Origin: Gemmatimonadaceae bacterium
GTDB taxonomy: Bacteria; Gemmatimonadota; Gemmatimonadetes; Gemmatimonadales; Gemmatimonadaceae
Length of the DNA stretch: 63,708 nucleotides
Direction of reading: 5' to 3'
NCBI GenBank assembly: GCA_022843265.1
Contig: JALHNZ010000014.1
Location: 1-63,708, forward strand
Shown: one piece after another, positions 44,835-52,907 of the stretch
How the letters are laid out: every line of letters starts with the position of its first letter
Numbering within the stretch: the stretch's first letter is position 1
The notes under the pieces: generated by a model
What the model was told of the DNA's origin: nothing
Databases searched by the model: none
The model's input: the letters and a program-made list of their open reading frames with translations, nothing else
Translations under genes and position numbers: made by a program

Positions 44835-46520
44835 CTACGGCCGTTCAAAAACCACACGCCCACCCACCACCGTCATCACCACCTGCGCATCCCGAATCTC
44901 CGGCGCAGCAATCCGCGACAAATCCCGATCCAGCACCACAAGATCCGCGAGTCGCCCGCGTGACAGCACGCCGGTCGTGCCATCCGCAAACCCGGCAAAC
45001 GCCGCGCCGCTTGTGTACGCGCGGAGTGACTCCTCAAGCGTGATCTTCTGCTCCGGTACCCAGCCATCCGGATTGGCGTCATCAAGCGTGCGCCGTGTCA
45101 CCGCGGCATACATCCCATCGAGCGGAGTGGGCGGCGCCACAAACCAGTCACTGCCGAACGCCAGCATCGCGTTGTTGTCGAGCAACGAACGAAATGCGTA
45201 GGTCCCGCGCGCCCGCTCGGTACCGATCACTTTGTCCGCCCAGCGCCCGTCATCGATCGCGTGGTATGGCTGCATGCTCGCAATTACACCGTGTTTTGCG
45301 AAGCGCACAAAATCAGCCGGGTGCACGTGTTGCGCGTGTTCAATGCGCCAGCGGCGATCACGCGGTCCAAACTCTTCTTCGACACGCGCAAACAGATCCA
45401 ACTGTGAGCGAATGGCGCGGTCACCAATGGCGTGTATCGCCAGCTGCAATCCTGCGCGTTCTGCCTCACGCATCCACGCGAGCATGGTGTCAGGCTCAGT
45501 CACGAACAGTCCCGTTTCGCCCGGCGTATCAGTAAATGGCTCAAGCATGGCTGCGGTGTGCGAGCCGAGCGACCCGTCAACAAATGCCTTGAGCAATCCC
45601 ACGCGAAACCACGCGTCACCGGCCCCCTTTTCTGCGATATGCGTGGCGAGTTGCGCGTGCGTGCGCAGTGGCACCGCCGCGTAAATGCGTGTGTTCAATC
45701 GCTGACGATCGCGCGCACGCTGGAACACCGGGAGATCGTCCCAGAAGCCCATGTGGTGCACCGCGGTGACGCCCTTTGACGCGACGTACGCCATGGCCGC
45801 ATCCAGCGCACGGTCCAGCTGTACATCACTCGGCGAGGGAATCACGCGCTCGACGAGCGACATCGCGTTGTCTTTGAAGACGCCCGTGAGTTCCCCGTTG
45901 TCATCACGCACGATGCTGCCGCCGGAGATCTCCTCGGCAGACGCTGCCACACCAGCCGCACGCAATGCCGCAGAATTCGCGAGCGCCATGTGGCCATCCA
46001 GCCGATTGATCCACACCGGATGGTCAAGCGTGACACTGTCGATCCACGCGCGCGTGGGCAGTTCCCCGCCCCAGTTCTCGTGATCCCAGTCGCCGTTCTG
46101 AATCCACGTGCCCGCCGGCAGGGTGCGCGCGTATTCGGCGATGCGTCGCGTGAACTCTTCCGGCGTGCGCGCGTCTCGCAGTTGCACAGAAGACAACGCG
46201 AATCCACCGGTCAAGAAGTGGACATGCGCATCGATAAATCCCGGCGTGACCATACCGCCTCTGGCATCAACAACGCGCGTGCTGTCGGTGGTGCGTTTGC
46301 GAATCTCGGCGCTCGAACCGACCGAGAGAATCGTATCGCCGGAAATCGCGATCGCATCGGCCCAGGGTCGCGCGCTGTCGCCGGTCCACACGCGCGCGTT
46401 GACGATGGCGAGCGTGACGTCGTTCGACGCGGGTTGTTGTGAAGAATCAGACATGCAGGCAGCAGTGAGTACCGCAGTCGCGAGGGCAATAGTGGCCGCG
46501 GCGTGATTGGGATGTCGCAT
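44835..46520 (-). CDS. YtcJ-like amidohydrolase lipoprotein
   Basis: Metal-dependent amidohydrolase family 3. A lipoprotein signal (TIALATAVLTAAC) starts from the ATG at 46520. Metal-site residues are GFIDAHVHF (HxH), the region KAFVDGSLGSHTAAM, AIHAIGD (His), WRIEHAQHV (His) and FGSDWFV (Asp). This subfamily includes exported enzymes acting on N-acyl or cyclic amides. The substrate is unknown. A short in-frame extension to 46571 is possible but less likely. Confidence 0.9.
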   Translation of the reverse strand: MRHPNHAAATIALATAVLTAACMSDSSQQPASNDVTLAIVNARVWTGDSARPWADAIAISGDTILSVGSSAEIRKRTTDSTRVVDARGGMVTPGFIDAHVHFLTGGFALSSVQLRDARTPEEFTRRIAEYARTLPAGTWIQNGDWDHENWGGELPTRAWIDSVTLDHPVWINRLDGHMALANSAALRAAGVAASAEEISGGSIVRDDNGELTGVFKDNAMSLVERVIPSPSDVQLDRALDAAMAYVASKGVTAVHHMGFWDDLPVFQRARDRQRLNTRIYAAVPLRTHAQLATHIAEKGAGDAWFRVGLLKAFVDGSLGSHTAAMLEPFTDTPGETGLFVTEPDTMLAWMREAERAGLQLAIHAIGDRAIRSQLDLFARVEEEFGPRDRRWRIEHAQHVHPADFVRFAKHGVIASMQPYHAIDDGRWADKVIGTERARGTYAFRSLLDNNAMLAFGSDWFVAPPTPLDGMYAAVTRRTLDDANPDGWVPEQKITLEESLRAYTSGAAFAGFADGTTGVLSRGRLADLVVLDRDLSRIAAPEIRDAQVVMTVVGGRVVFERP

Positions 46521-46679
46521 GAGGAGGAATGATGCCGCCGGGAACCGGCAAATGCGACATCGTCTCACCATGCCTGATCACCCGGACGCACTCATCCCGA
46601 CGCAGCGCACCGCGACCTCGCCGAGTTGCGTCCCGCACCCCGATATTCCATGCTTATGGCAACCTCAATCGCTCTGCCA

Positions 46680-47243
46680 ATGGCGATGCCCTCGCTCGTG
46701 CCCAAATACACGATTGACGATTTGGAGCGGTTCCCCGACGACGGGAATCGCTACGAGCTCGTGGACGGGTTTTTGCTCGTGACACCCGCGCCGCTTTTGC
46801 CCCACGAGCTGCTATGCAGCTCGCTGGCCACAGAACTCATACTGCAGCTTGGTAGAAACGCGCCTGCTCGCGTGTTCACGCGCGGAGCAGTCGCCATCGC
46901 TCCGTCGAACTATGCTGAACCGGACGTGATGGTCGTGCCCGCCACAGCGAAAGTCCCAGCGAAATGGACAGGTCTGCGCGAGTGGTGGCTCGTCGTTGAA
47001 GTCTCCGGCCGCGGCTCCCGCGTGTACGACCGCGATTTCAAGGGCCCCGCGTATATGCGCGCCGGCGTGCACACGTACTGGCGCGTCGACATGCTCGATC
47101 GGTGCGTTTACGTTAGCACTCCGGATGGCAAATCCGAAGAACGCCACGACACCGAACTGCGGTGGCAGCCGCCAATCAGAGACGCAGAACCAGTCGTGAT
47201 CAACGTGCCTGCGTTTTTCAACGGCATCACCGGCGACGACTGA
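46680..47243 (+). CDS. Uma2-family nuclease-fold protein
   Basis: About 187 residues of the Uma2 type (restriction-endonuclease-like fold, PF05685 pattern): YTIDDLERFPDDGNRYELVDG, AEPDVMVVP (Asp) and WWLVVEVSGRGSRVYDRDFK (Glu, Lys), ending YWRVDMLDRCVYV. The PD...EVS...D..K set is the likely catalytic site. The family is large in cyanobacteria and some soil phyla, and its function is unclear. Possible starts are 46650, 46656 and 46680; the last matches the usual family N-terminus. No ribosome-binding site is evident, see the finding on the upstream mini-ORF. Confidence 0.85.
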   Translation: MAMPSLVPKYTIDDLERFPDDGNRYELVDGFLLVTPAPLLPHELLCSSLATELILQLGRNAPARVFTRGAVAIAPSNYAEPDVMVVPATAKVPAKWTGLREWWLVVEVSGRGSRVYDRDFKGPAYMRAGVHTYWRVDMLDRCVYVSTPDGKSEERHDTELRWQPPIRDAEPVVINVPAFFNGITGDD

Positions 47244-47268
47244 ACACGCCGCCCACCGCTCACTTCGC

Positions 47269-47583
47269 CTAGCGCTTCTCCACGGCGTCCCGAACGTCCA
47301 GCAGGATCTCGAAATACAACTGCTCGCGGCGATACGCAAAATCGAGCGACGCCATTTGCGCGGCGTCACCACTTTCCTTGGCGCGAGCGAACGCCTCCGA
47401 GTACATCTCTTCAAGATTGGTCAGAATTCGATCGCGGGAGCGTGACATGCGGAGTGCCTCGAGAGCAGTGTGGGTGAGTCTGGGCGGAAGATCGCCGGCG
47501 CTGGGCGTTGCCGCTTCGTCAGGATCCAGAAAGCGCGTCAGCCGTGTCATCATGTGGCGACGCATCGGGTCAGGAATCTTCAC
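47269..47583 (-). CDS. Hypothetical helical protein, 104 aa
   Basis: Starts at GTG (47583) with GGAGG 5 bases upstream. The sequence is hydrophilic and mostly helical, with a segment RILTNLEEMYSEAFARAKES followed by YRREQLYFEILLDVRD. There is no signal peptide or membrane helix. It is divergent from the HNH gene at 47611 across 27 bases and convergent with the Uma2 gene across 25 bases. I do not recognise the family. Confidence 0.7.
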   Translation of the reverse strand: MKIPDPMRRHMMTRLTRFLDPDEAATPSAGDLPPRLTHTALEALRMSRSRDRILTNLEEMYSEAFARAKESGDAAQMASLDFAYRREQLYFEILLDVRDAVEKR

Positions 47584-47610
47584 GGTGTCCTCCGCGGCGC
47601 GCTGTCTCGC

Positions 47611-48009
47611 GTGAGCGAACCAACGCGGCGTCCGAATGCGGGCTCGATCCCACCGCACGCGTCAATCGCCCGCGACGCCGTGTTCGCGCGCGACCAGTGG
47701 CACTGTGTGTACTGCGGAGCCGAAGGAACACCGGAGACCCTGAGTGTAGATCATGTGCAGCCCCGCGTACGCGGCGGTGACCACTCGGCGGGGAACGTAG
47801 TCACGGCGTGTTTGGCGTGCAACGCACGCAAGGCACACCGCTCGCACGTGGAGTTTCTGCTCGCTGAACCCGACGCGTGGCGGAACTTTTCCGAGCGCGC
47901 CCGGTATCTCTGGCCGCGCCATTTTGCAGCCGTTCGCGACGAACTTGAGCGCCGGGCCCGGAAACGGAGCTCGTCAAAAGGCGCACAGTTCGGCAGGCGG
48001 TCGGAGTAA
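47611..48009 (+). CDS. HNH endonuclease-domain protein (second)
   Basis: 132 residues with HCVYCGAEG, SVDHVQPRVRGGDHSAGNVV and CLACNARKAHRS: a classic HNH nuclease core with two CxxC zinc pairs. A short basic N-terminus and an Arg/Lys-rich C-terminus complete it. The start is GTG at 47611; the longer upstream frame runs through the divergent gene's promoter and is discarded. It is followed 40 bases later by htpX. Confidence 0.82.
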   Translation: MSEPTRRPNAGSIPPHASIARDAVFARDQWHCVYCGAEGTPETLSVDHVQPRVRGGDHSAGNVVTACLACNARKAHRSHVEFLLAEPDAWRNFSERARYLWPRHFAAVRDELERRARKRSSSKGAQFGRRSE

Positions 48010-48048
48010 ATTGCGGCGTCGGTCGTACCTCAACTGAATAATAGATCA

Positions 48049-48900
48049 ATGAATAACGTGAAGGTTTTTGTACTGATGGCAGGGCTGACGGCCCTCGTGG
48101 TTGCGCTTGGATCAGTGATCGGCGGTTCTACCGGCGCCGTCATGGCGTTCGGCCTGGCCGCGGTCATGAACATCGGCATGTTCTGGGGCTCGTCCAAGAT
48201 GGTCCTGCGCGCCTACGGCGCGAAGGTCGTGACTGAAGCGCAGGCGCCGGATCTGTACAAAATGGTGGATCGCCTGCGGCAGAATGCGGGGTTGCCGATG
48301 CCGACCGTTGCCGTTGCGCCGCAGGCGCAGCCCAACGCGTTCGCCACCGGTCGCAATCCTGAAAACTCGGTCGTGTGCGTCACCGAAGGTCTCATGCAGC
48401 TGGTCTCGCGTGAAGAACTCGAAGGTGTGATCGCCCACGAGCTCGCGCACATCAAGAATCGCGACATGCTGCTGCAGACGATGGCGGCGACCATGTCGGG
48501 TGCGATCAGCAATCTGGCGCAGTTCGCGTTCTTTTTCGGCGGACGTGGTAGCGATGAAGAGGGCGGAAGCAATCCGCTGGTCGGCATCGTTGCCATGGTC
48601 GTTGCGCCAGCCGCGGCCATGATCATGCAGTTTGCGATCAGCCGTCAGCGCGAGTTCAAGGCCGACAAGGTGGGTGCGGAAATCTGCGGACGTCCACTCG
48701 CGCTTGCCGGCGCGCTGCAGAAGCTCGAAATGACGTCCAAGCGTATTCCGATGAATGTGTCGCCTGCGATGGCACCGCTGGCCATTGTGAATCCGCTGGC
48801 GTCGTTCAAGGGGCTGGGCCTGGGCAAGCTGTTCAGCACACATCCGCCAACGGCGGAACGAGTGGCGCGCCTTGAGTCCATTGCGGCCGCGATGGCGTAA
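48049..48900 (+). CDS. htpX: Membrane zinc metalloprotease HtpX
   Basis: M48 membrane protease for quality control of membrane proteins. Two N-terminal membrane helices and two more in the middle (SGAISNLAQFAFFFGG, VGIVAMVVAPAAAMIMQ) fit the family. HELAH at 130-134 provides two zinc His and the catalytic Glu; QREFKADKVGAEICG provides the third ligand (Glu). Length of 283 residues is normal. The start MNNVKVFVLMAG is preceded by AT-rich DNA with no clear ribosome-binding site. Confidence 0.95.
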   Translation: MNNVKVFVLMAGLTALVVALGSVIGGSTGAVMAFGLAAVMNIGMFWGSSKMVLRAYGAKVVTEAQAPDLYKMVDRLRQNAGLPMPTVAVAPQAQPNAFATGRNPENSVVCVTEGLMQLVSREELEGVIAHELAHIKNRDMLLQTMAATMSGAISNLAQFAFFFGGRGSDEEGGSNPLVGIVAMVVAPAAAMIMQFAISRQREFKADKVGAEICGRPLALAGALQKLEMTSKRIPMNVSPAMAPLAIVNPLASFKGLGLGKLFSTHPPTAERVARLESIAAAMA

Positions 48901-48909
48901 AATCTGAAA

Positions 48910-48940
48910 GCCCGCTGCGCGCGTACGTTGCGCGGCGGGC
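48910..48940 (-). terminator. Hairpin between htpX and 2Fe-2S protein gene
   Basis: GCCCGCTGCGC and GCGCGGCGGGC form an 11-bp stem with one G-U pair and a 9-base loop. Read leftward, it is followed by TTTCAGATTTT, so it should mainly terminate the leftward 2Fe-2S gene. Confidence 0.7.
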
Positions 48941-48953
48941 CTCACAACCAGCC

Positions 48954-49307
48954 TTAGCCAGTCGGCGCTGGCGGCTCGAGTCGATGAAACACTGCCTCCT
49001 CGAGCACTCGCCCGCCCTTGAGGTGCTCCACCACAATGCGCTCGAGCAGCTCTGGCGTGACATGCCCGTACCAGACGCCTTCGGGATACACCGCCACAAT
49101 CGGGCCACCTGCGCACACCCCCAGGCACGGGGCTTCGCTGCGTTTGACTCGGCGTGCACCAAACAGCAGTCCCTCGCGTTGCAGCAGTAGCGCGAGCCTG
49201 CTGTAAAGCGCGCGACCACGACGGTCATCGGAGCAAAACCCGCCCGTGCACACCAGCACGTGGCGGGCGTATGGCTCCATCTGTGGCAGCGGCGGCGCAG
49301 CGGGCAT
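48954..49307 (-). CDS. Thioredoxin-fold (2Fe-2S) ferredoxin-like protein
   Basis: About 117 residues. Four cysteines in two pairs, VCTGGFCSD and PCLGVCAGGP, match the cluster ligands of thioredoxin-like 2Fe-2S ferredoxins (NuoE-like fold). It probably transfers electrons in the cytosol. Starts at 49307 and 49280 are both reasonable; the leader before RHVLVCTGG is Pro/Ala-rich and unlikely to be structured. A TTG at 49334 extends the frame. Confidence 0.85.
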   Translation of the reverse strand: MPAAPPLPQMEPYARHVLVCTGGFCSDDRRGRALYSRLALLLQREGLLFGARRVKRSEAPCLGVCAGGPIVAVYPEGVWYGHVTPELLERIVVEHLKGGRVLEEAVFHRLEPPAPTG

Positions 49308-49447
49308 GAGCGCGGGATGGTTCAGGGCGGGCAAAGCGGTGGGCAGAGGCTGAACCCAGGACTAACACGGGGATCGCCTTGCACGTTTCAGCGTTCGCGT
49401 AGATAGACTGCGACAGCTTCCAACAGCACTCCAAACATCTCACTCTG

Positions 49448-50341
49448 ATGACGAACGCACATACTCCTGACCCAGTGATCGTGGCCAAAGGCTACGCGCA
49501 TCCCGAGGCGCTCGTAAGCACCGAGTGGCTCGCGAACAACATCGGGGATTCGACCATTCGTTTGCTTGAGTGCAACGAAGACGTGCTGCTGTACGCGATT
49601 GAACATATTCCCGGTGCACAGCGCATAGACTGGCATGTGGACCTGAATGATCACGTGCAGCGCGACTACATCTCGCGTGAGGCGTTTGAAGCGCTGCTGC
49701 GCCGACTCGGCATCGACGAGAACACCACGGTGATTCTGTACGGTGACAAAAACAACTGGTGGGCCAGCTACGCCTTCTGGGTGTTCTCACTCTTTGGTTT
49801 CCGCAACATGAAGTTGCTCGACGGCGGGCGGGCCAAGTGGATCGCCGAAGAACGCGTCACGACCACTGACGTGCCGTCATTTCCGGCGTCGCGGTACGTG
49901 GCGCGCGAGCGCGATGATCAGGCCATTCGCGCGTTCTTCGCTGACACGCTGGCCCACATGCAGGCGGGCAACGCCATGATCGATGTCCGTTCGCCGCAGG
50001 AGTACACGGGTGAGCGCACGCACATGCCCGACTACCCGCAGGAAGGCACACTACGCGGTGGACACATTCCCGGTGCGCGCAGCGTGCCATGGGCGCGCGC
50101 CGCCGAAGCCGACGGCTCGTTCAAAACAGCCGCCACGCTGCGCGAGATCTATGAAGGCGAAGCGGGGCTGGCGAACACGCAGGATGTGATCACCTACTGC
50201 CGCATTGGTGAACGTTCGTCGCACACCTGGTTTGTGCTATCTTTCCTCCTCGGCTACACACACGTTCGCAACTACGACGGCTCGTGGACGGAATGGGGCA
50301 ATGCCGTTCGCGCACCGATCACGATTGGAGTGAATCCATGA
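49448..50341 (+). CDS. Rhodanese-type sulfurtransferase
   Basis: Two tandem rhodanese domains. The first is inactive; the second carries the active cysteine in [12 protein letters not shown], with [10 protein letters not shown] at its N-terminal side. 297 residues is usual for thiosulfate or 3-mercaptopyruvate sulfurtransferases. The Cys moves sulfur from thiosulfate to an acceptor; CRIGER is the thiosulfate-sulfurtransferase type of loop. The last 4 bases overlap the OsmC gene (ATGA), so the two are coupled. Confidence 0.93.
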   Translation: MTNAHTPDPVIVAKGYAHPEALVSTEWLANNIGDSTIRLLECNEDVLLYAIEHIPGAQRIDWHVDLNDHVQRDYISREAFEALLRRLGIDENTTVILYGDKNNWWASYAFWVFSLFGFRNMKLLDGGRAKWIAEERVTTTDVPSFPASRYVARERDDQAIRAFFADTLAHMQAGNAMIDVRSPQEYTGERTHMPDYPQEGTLRGGHIPGARSVPWARAAEADGSFKTAATLREIYEGEAGLANTQDVITYCRIGERSSHTWFVLSFLLGYTHVRNYDGSWTEWGNAVRAPITIGVNP

Positions 50342-50778
50342 GCGGCAAACCGCCAGCGATTGTCAGCATGCAGTGGGTGGGTGGGCATGCTTTTGAAGGA
50401 GGTCGTGAGGGCAGCCCGACCATTACGCTCGACGGCAAAGGCGTGAAGGGACCCAGTCCCGTTGACACGTTGCTGCTCGCACTCGCCGGATGCACGGGCT
50501 ACGACATCCTCGACATTCTCGAGAAGCGGCGCACGCCCGTGCAGTCCATGAAAATCGATATCGTTGGCGAGCGCGCGAACACCGTGCCCGCTCGTGTCAC
50601 GAAGATCATCATGACGTACGACATCGGCGGTGAAGGCATTGAGCAGGTGCACGCTGAACGGGCCGTCGAGCTTGCGGTACAGAAGTACTGCAGCGTGCGT
50701 GACTCGCTCGACCCGAACATGCCGATCGAGACCGTGGTGCGCGTGCACAACAGCCCGCCCGCAGAAACGACGGTCTGA
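50338..50778 (+). CDS. OsmC-family peroxiredoxin-like protein
   Basis: 146 residues. Both redox-active cysteines of the OsmC/Ohr fold are present: [10 protein letters not shown] and VQKYCSVRD. These proteins reduce organic hydroperoxides or react with persulfides. The ATG at 50338 overlaps the sulfurtransferase stop. Pairing with a rhodanese suggests a role in persulfide or sulfane-sulfur handling, an inference from context. Confidence 0.9.
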   Translation: MSGKPPAIVSMQWVGGHAFEGGREGSPTITLDGKGVKGPSPVDTLLLALAGCTGYDILDILEKRRTPVQSMKIDIVGERANTVPARVTKIIMTYDIGGEGIEQVHAERAVELAVQKYCSVRDSLDPNMPIETVVRVHNSPPAETTV

Positions 50779-50799
50779 GCAAACGATTGCGGAGTGCCG

Positions 50800-50823
50800 T
50801 TAGTGATATTACAATCTCACTAA
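50800..50823. promoter_or_regulatory. Inverted repeat upstream of ZIP transporter gene, candidate operator
   Basis: TTAGTGA-N10-TCACTAA, a perfect 7-bp inverted repeat over 24 bases, in the 93-base gap between osmC-like and ZIP genes. The AT-rich spacer includes TATTACAAT, a possible -10 element. A Fur/Zur-type or DtxR/MntR-type repressor binding here would control the transporter. Confidence 0.55.
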
Positions 50824-50871
50824 TACTACCGGCATTGGCCGGTCCTCCGTGTCCCGCTTGCACTTCGCATC

Positions 50872-51678
50872 GTGATGATGTCCGTCTGGTTTCGCACGTT
50901 GGTGGCCGTCGCACTTGTGTGCGCCGTCCCACTCGTGGTGACCATGTTGCTGGCCAACAGCGAACGCCTCGTGCGCGCCGTGCTGCCGAACCTGCTGTCG
51001 TTCGGCGTGGGCGTGCTGATTGCCTCGGCCGGATTGCACCTGCTGCCAGAAGCCTTGGCGCACGGCACCACTGCAACGGTGCTGGCAACGACCGTCGCCG
51101 GCTTCGCGCTGTTCGCGGGCATGGAGTGGCTGCTCGAGCAGCACGATCACGGTCATGTGCACGGCCTGGCGATGGGTGTTCCGCACCATGAACATCCGTC
51201 GGGACACTGGCACCCCGCTGATCATCCGCACGCGCCCAAACGCTCGCTGCTGCCCATGGCGTTTGGCGCGGATGTCCTGCACAACTTTCTTGACGGCATT
51301 TTGATTGCCGCCACGTTCATGGTGCGTCCCGAACTGGGCATCCTGACGGCGCTGGCCATCGGCTTGCACGAGCTGCCTCGCGAGCTGGGCACCTTCAGTC
51401 TGTTCGTGCACGGCGGACTGTCGCCCAAACGGGCCGTGATGTTCAACGCGCTCACCGCCCTATTTGCGCTGGGAGGCGCGGTGGTCACGCTGCTCGTGGG
51501 CGCGGCAGCCGAGCAGTTGGCCATGGCCGTGCTGCCTTTCGCGGCCGGCTCGATGCTCTACATCGCCATGACCGTAGGCCGCTCTGTGCTGCCGCCCGTA
51601 AACGGAATGATGCCATTCCGTCGCCTGGGCTGGCTGGCGGCGGGCAGTGGCATGGTGGCCCTACTGGTGGTTGCCTGA
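50872..51678 (+). CDS. ZIP-family metal transporter
   Basis: Zinc (or iron/manganese) permease of the ZIP superfamily. It has seven or eight hydrophobic segments. The long loop between about residues 92 and 125 is His-rich, with runs such as DHGHVHG and HHEHP. The HNFLDG motif marks TM4. TM5 carries HELPRELG where LIV-1-type ZIPs have HExPHE, so one metal-binding His is Arg. It imports divalent metal across the inner membrane. It starts GTG-ATG-ATG at 50872/50875/50878. It is followed by the bL31B gene and later by a Fur-type gene. Confidence 0.92.
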   Translation: MMMSVWFRTLVAVALVCAVPLVVTMLLANSERLVRAVLPNLLSFGVGVLIASAGLHLLPEALAHGTTATVLATTVAGFALFAGMEWLLEQHDHGHVHGLAMGVPHHEHPSGHWHPADHPHAPKRSLLPMAFGADVLHNFLDGILIAATFMVRPELGILTALAIGLHELPRELGTFSLFVHGGLSPKRAVMFNALTALFALGGAVVTLLVGAAAEQLAMAVLPFAAGSMLYIAMTVGRSVLPPVNGMMPFRRLGWLAAGSGMVALLVVA

Positions 51679-51717
51679 CGGCATTGTCGCCGCGGCGGTT
51701 AGAGCGACCCTCGCGCC

Positions 51718-51747
51718 TTGACGTTGAACCTCAATTCAGCCATTTAT
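51718..51747 (+). promoter_or_regulatory. Candidate promoter of the bL31B gene
   Basis: TTGACG at 51718-51723, then 17 bases, then CATTTAT near 51741. Spacing fits a housekeeping-sigma promoter, but the -10 match is poor. Two small hairpins (GTCGCCATGTGGCGAC near 51799 and GTGCCTGTTTCAGGCAC near 51834) lie in the leader. Confidence 0.35.
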
Positions 51748-51893
51748 TCAGACTGTCCTGATCGCGCTCGTTGGCGGTCAGGCGCGCCGAACCAGCGGTG
51801 TCGCCATGTGGCGACTGGTTCGGATCACCCCAGGTGCCTGTTTCAGGCACGATGCGAGCCCGCCGGAAATGGGTTCGTCAGGAGCTGCGACAC

Positions 51894-52139
51894 ATGAAGG
51901 AAGCCATTCATCCGCCGTACCATCCGGTGGTGTTCAAAGATGCCTCAACGGGCGCCATGATCCTCACGCGGTCCACGATGACCAGCGAGCAGAAGATCCG
52001 CCTTGAAGACGGCAATGAGTATCCGCTCGTTCTTCTCGAAATCACGTCCGACTCGCACCCGTTCTACACGGGCACGCAGCGTCTCATCGACACGCAGGGA
52101 CGCGTGGACAAGTTCAAGAAGCGTTACGGCCGCGCGTAA
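51894..52139 (+). CDS. rpmE2: 50S ribosomal protein bL31, type B
   Basis: 81 residues starting [20 protein letters not shown], characteristic of the B form of bL31. It lacks the CxxC zinc ribbon of type A. Type B replaces the zinc form when zinc is scarce and is a standard Zur target in other bacteria. AGGAG lies about 10 bases before the ATG. It lies between a ZIP transporter and a Fur-family gene, which supports a zinc-starvation role here. Confidence 0.95.
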   Translation: MKEAIHPPYHPVVFKDASTGAMILTRSTMTSEQKIRLEDGNEYPLVLLEITSDSHPFYTGTQRLIDTQGRVDKFKKRYGRA

Positions 52140-52157
52140 GCGTTCGCGCTGGAACGT

Positions 52158-52808
52158 TCAGAGTACAGCGAGCGGCGAGTCTCCATTGGCGGAGACTCGC
52201 CGTTTGCGTTTCGCCGCCCAGCGCCAGACCACTTCGGTCGTCAGCCACGCCAGCACCGCAGCGGCCACCGTATCACTGACATAGTGCGCGCCGGCCATCA
52301 CCCGCGTGAGCGCGCAGCCGGCCGCGAGCGTGTACCACACCCAGCGCGTGGCCGGAAAACAGCGCGCCAGCACGAACGCCGCGCCAAACGCCACCGCGGT
52401 ATGGCTGCTGGCGAGGCCCAACCCTTTGGTGCTCCACAGGTCAACGTTGTACGGACGAAACAGGTATTCGGCCGACTCCGCGCCTGGCCGCTGCCGGCGA
52501 ACGACCAGTTTCACGAGTTCCGCAATACCGCCCGAGAGCGCTGGCGCAAGCAGCAGCGTCGCCGCACGCCAGCCGAGCCCGTTGGGCGGCTCACCGGGCG
52601 CTGGCTTGCCCACCCGCCACAGTGCCCAGGCACCAAAAATCCACGTCGGCACGTAACCCACCGACCGCAGCAACCGTCCCCACTCGCGATCGTTGACGCG
52701 GGGGTCGCGCACATGTTGCCAGGCGAGTCCATCGAGCAGATGCGCCGCCAGTAATGCAACGACCATCAGGACGAGTACGCGCGCCCACGGCACGGGCTCG
52801 GTCGGCAT
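52158..52808 (-). CDS. PAP2-family membrane phosphatase
   Basis: Membrane phosphatase of the PAP2/undecaprenyl-diphosphatase group. The three signature blocks are KLVVRRQRP, LASSHTAVAFG (His) and RVMAGAHYVSDTVAA (Arg, His, Asp). Several membrane segments are visible. It probably dephosphorylates a lipid phosphate in the inner membrane. The ATG at 52808 is used; TTG at 52841 and GTG at 52829 are alternatives. Its C-terminal codons lie inside the hairpin that terminates the rightward bL31B gene. Confidence 0.88.
   Translation of the reverse strand: MPTEPVPWARVLVLMVVALLAAHLLDGLAWQHVRDPRVNDREWGRLLRSVGYVPTWIFGAWALWRVGKPAPGEPPNGLGWRAATLLLAPALSGGIAELVKLVVRRQRPGAESAEYLFRPYNVDLWSTKGLGLASSHTAVAFGAAFVLARCFPATRWVWYTLAAGCALTRVMAGAHYVSDTVAAAVLAWLTTEVVWRWAAKRKRRVSANGDSPLAVL
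52173..52202 (+). terminator. Terminator of bL31B gene inside the PAP2 coding end
   Basis: CGGCGAGTCTCC and GGAGACTCGCCG form a perfect 12-bp stem with a 6-base loop, followed by TTTGCGTTT on the plus strand. It lies 34 bases past the bL31B stop and is translated as the last residues (SANGDSP) of the convergent PAP2 protein. Confidence 0.85.
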
Positions 52809-52895
52809 CAAATCAGAAGTAGGAATCACGGCGGGAATCAAGTCGATCGTCGCCGGTTGAGCCAGCGTCGTGGCCGAGCTGGTGCGCGATTGGTT

Positions 52896-52907
52896 ATTAT
52901 TGATAAT
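52896..52907. promoter_or_regulatory. Palindrome overlapping start of Fur-family gene
   Basis: ATTAT-TG-ATAAT, a 12-bp perfect palindrome that includes the AT of the ATG start codon at 52906. It resembles half of a Fur/Zur box (GATAATGATAAT type). Autoregulation by the encoded Fur-family protein is likely. The AT-rich stretch could also hold a -10 element, implying a leaderless or near-leaderless mRNA. Confidence 0.5.
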
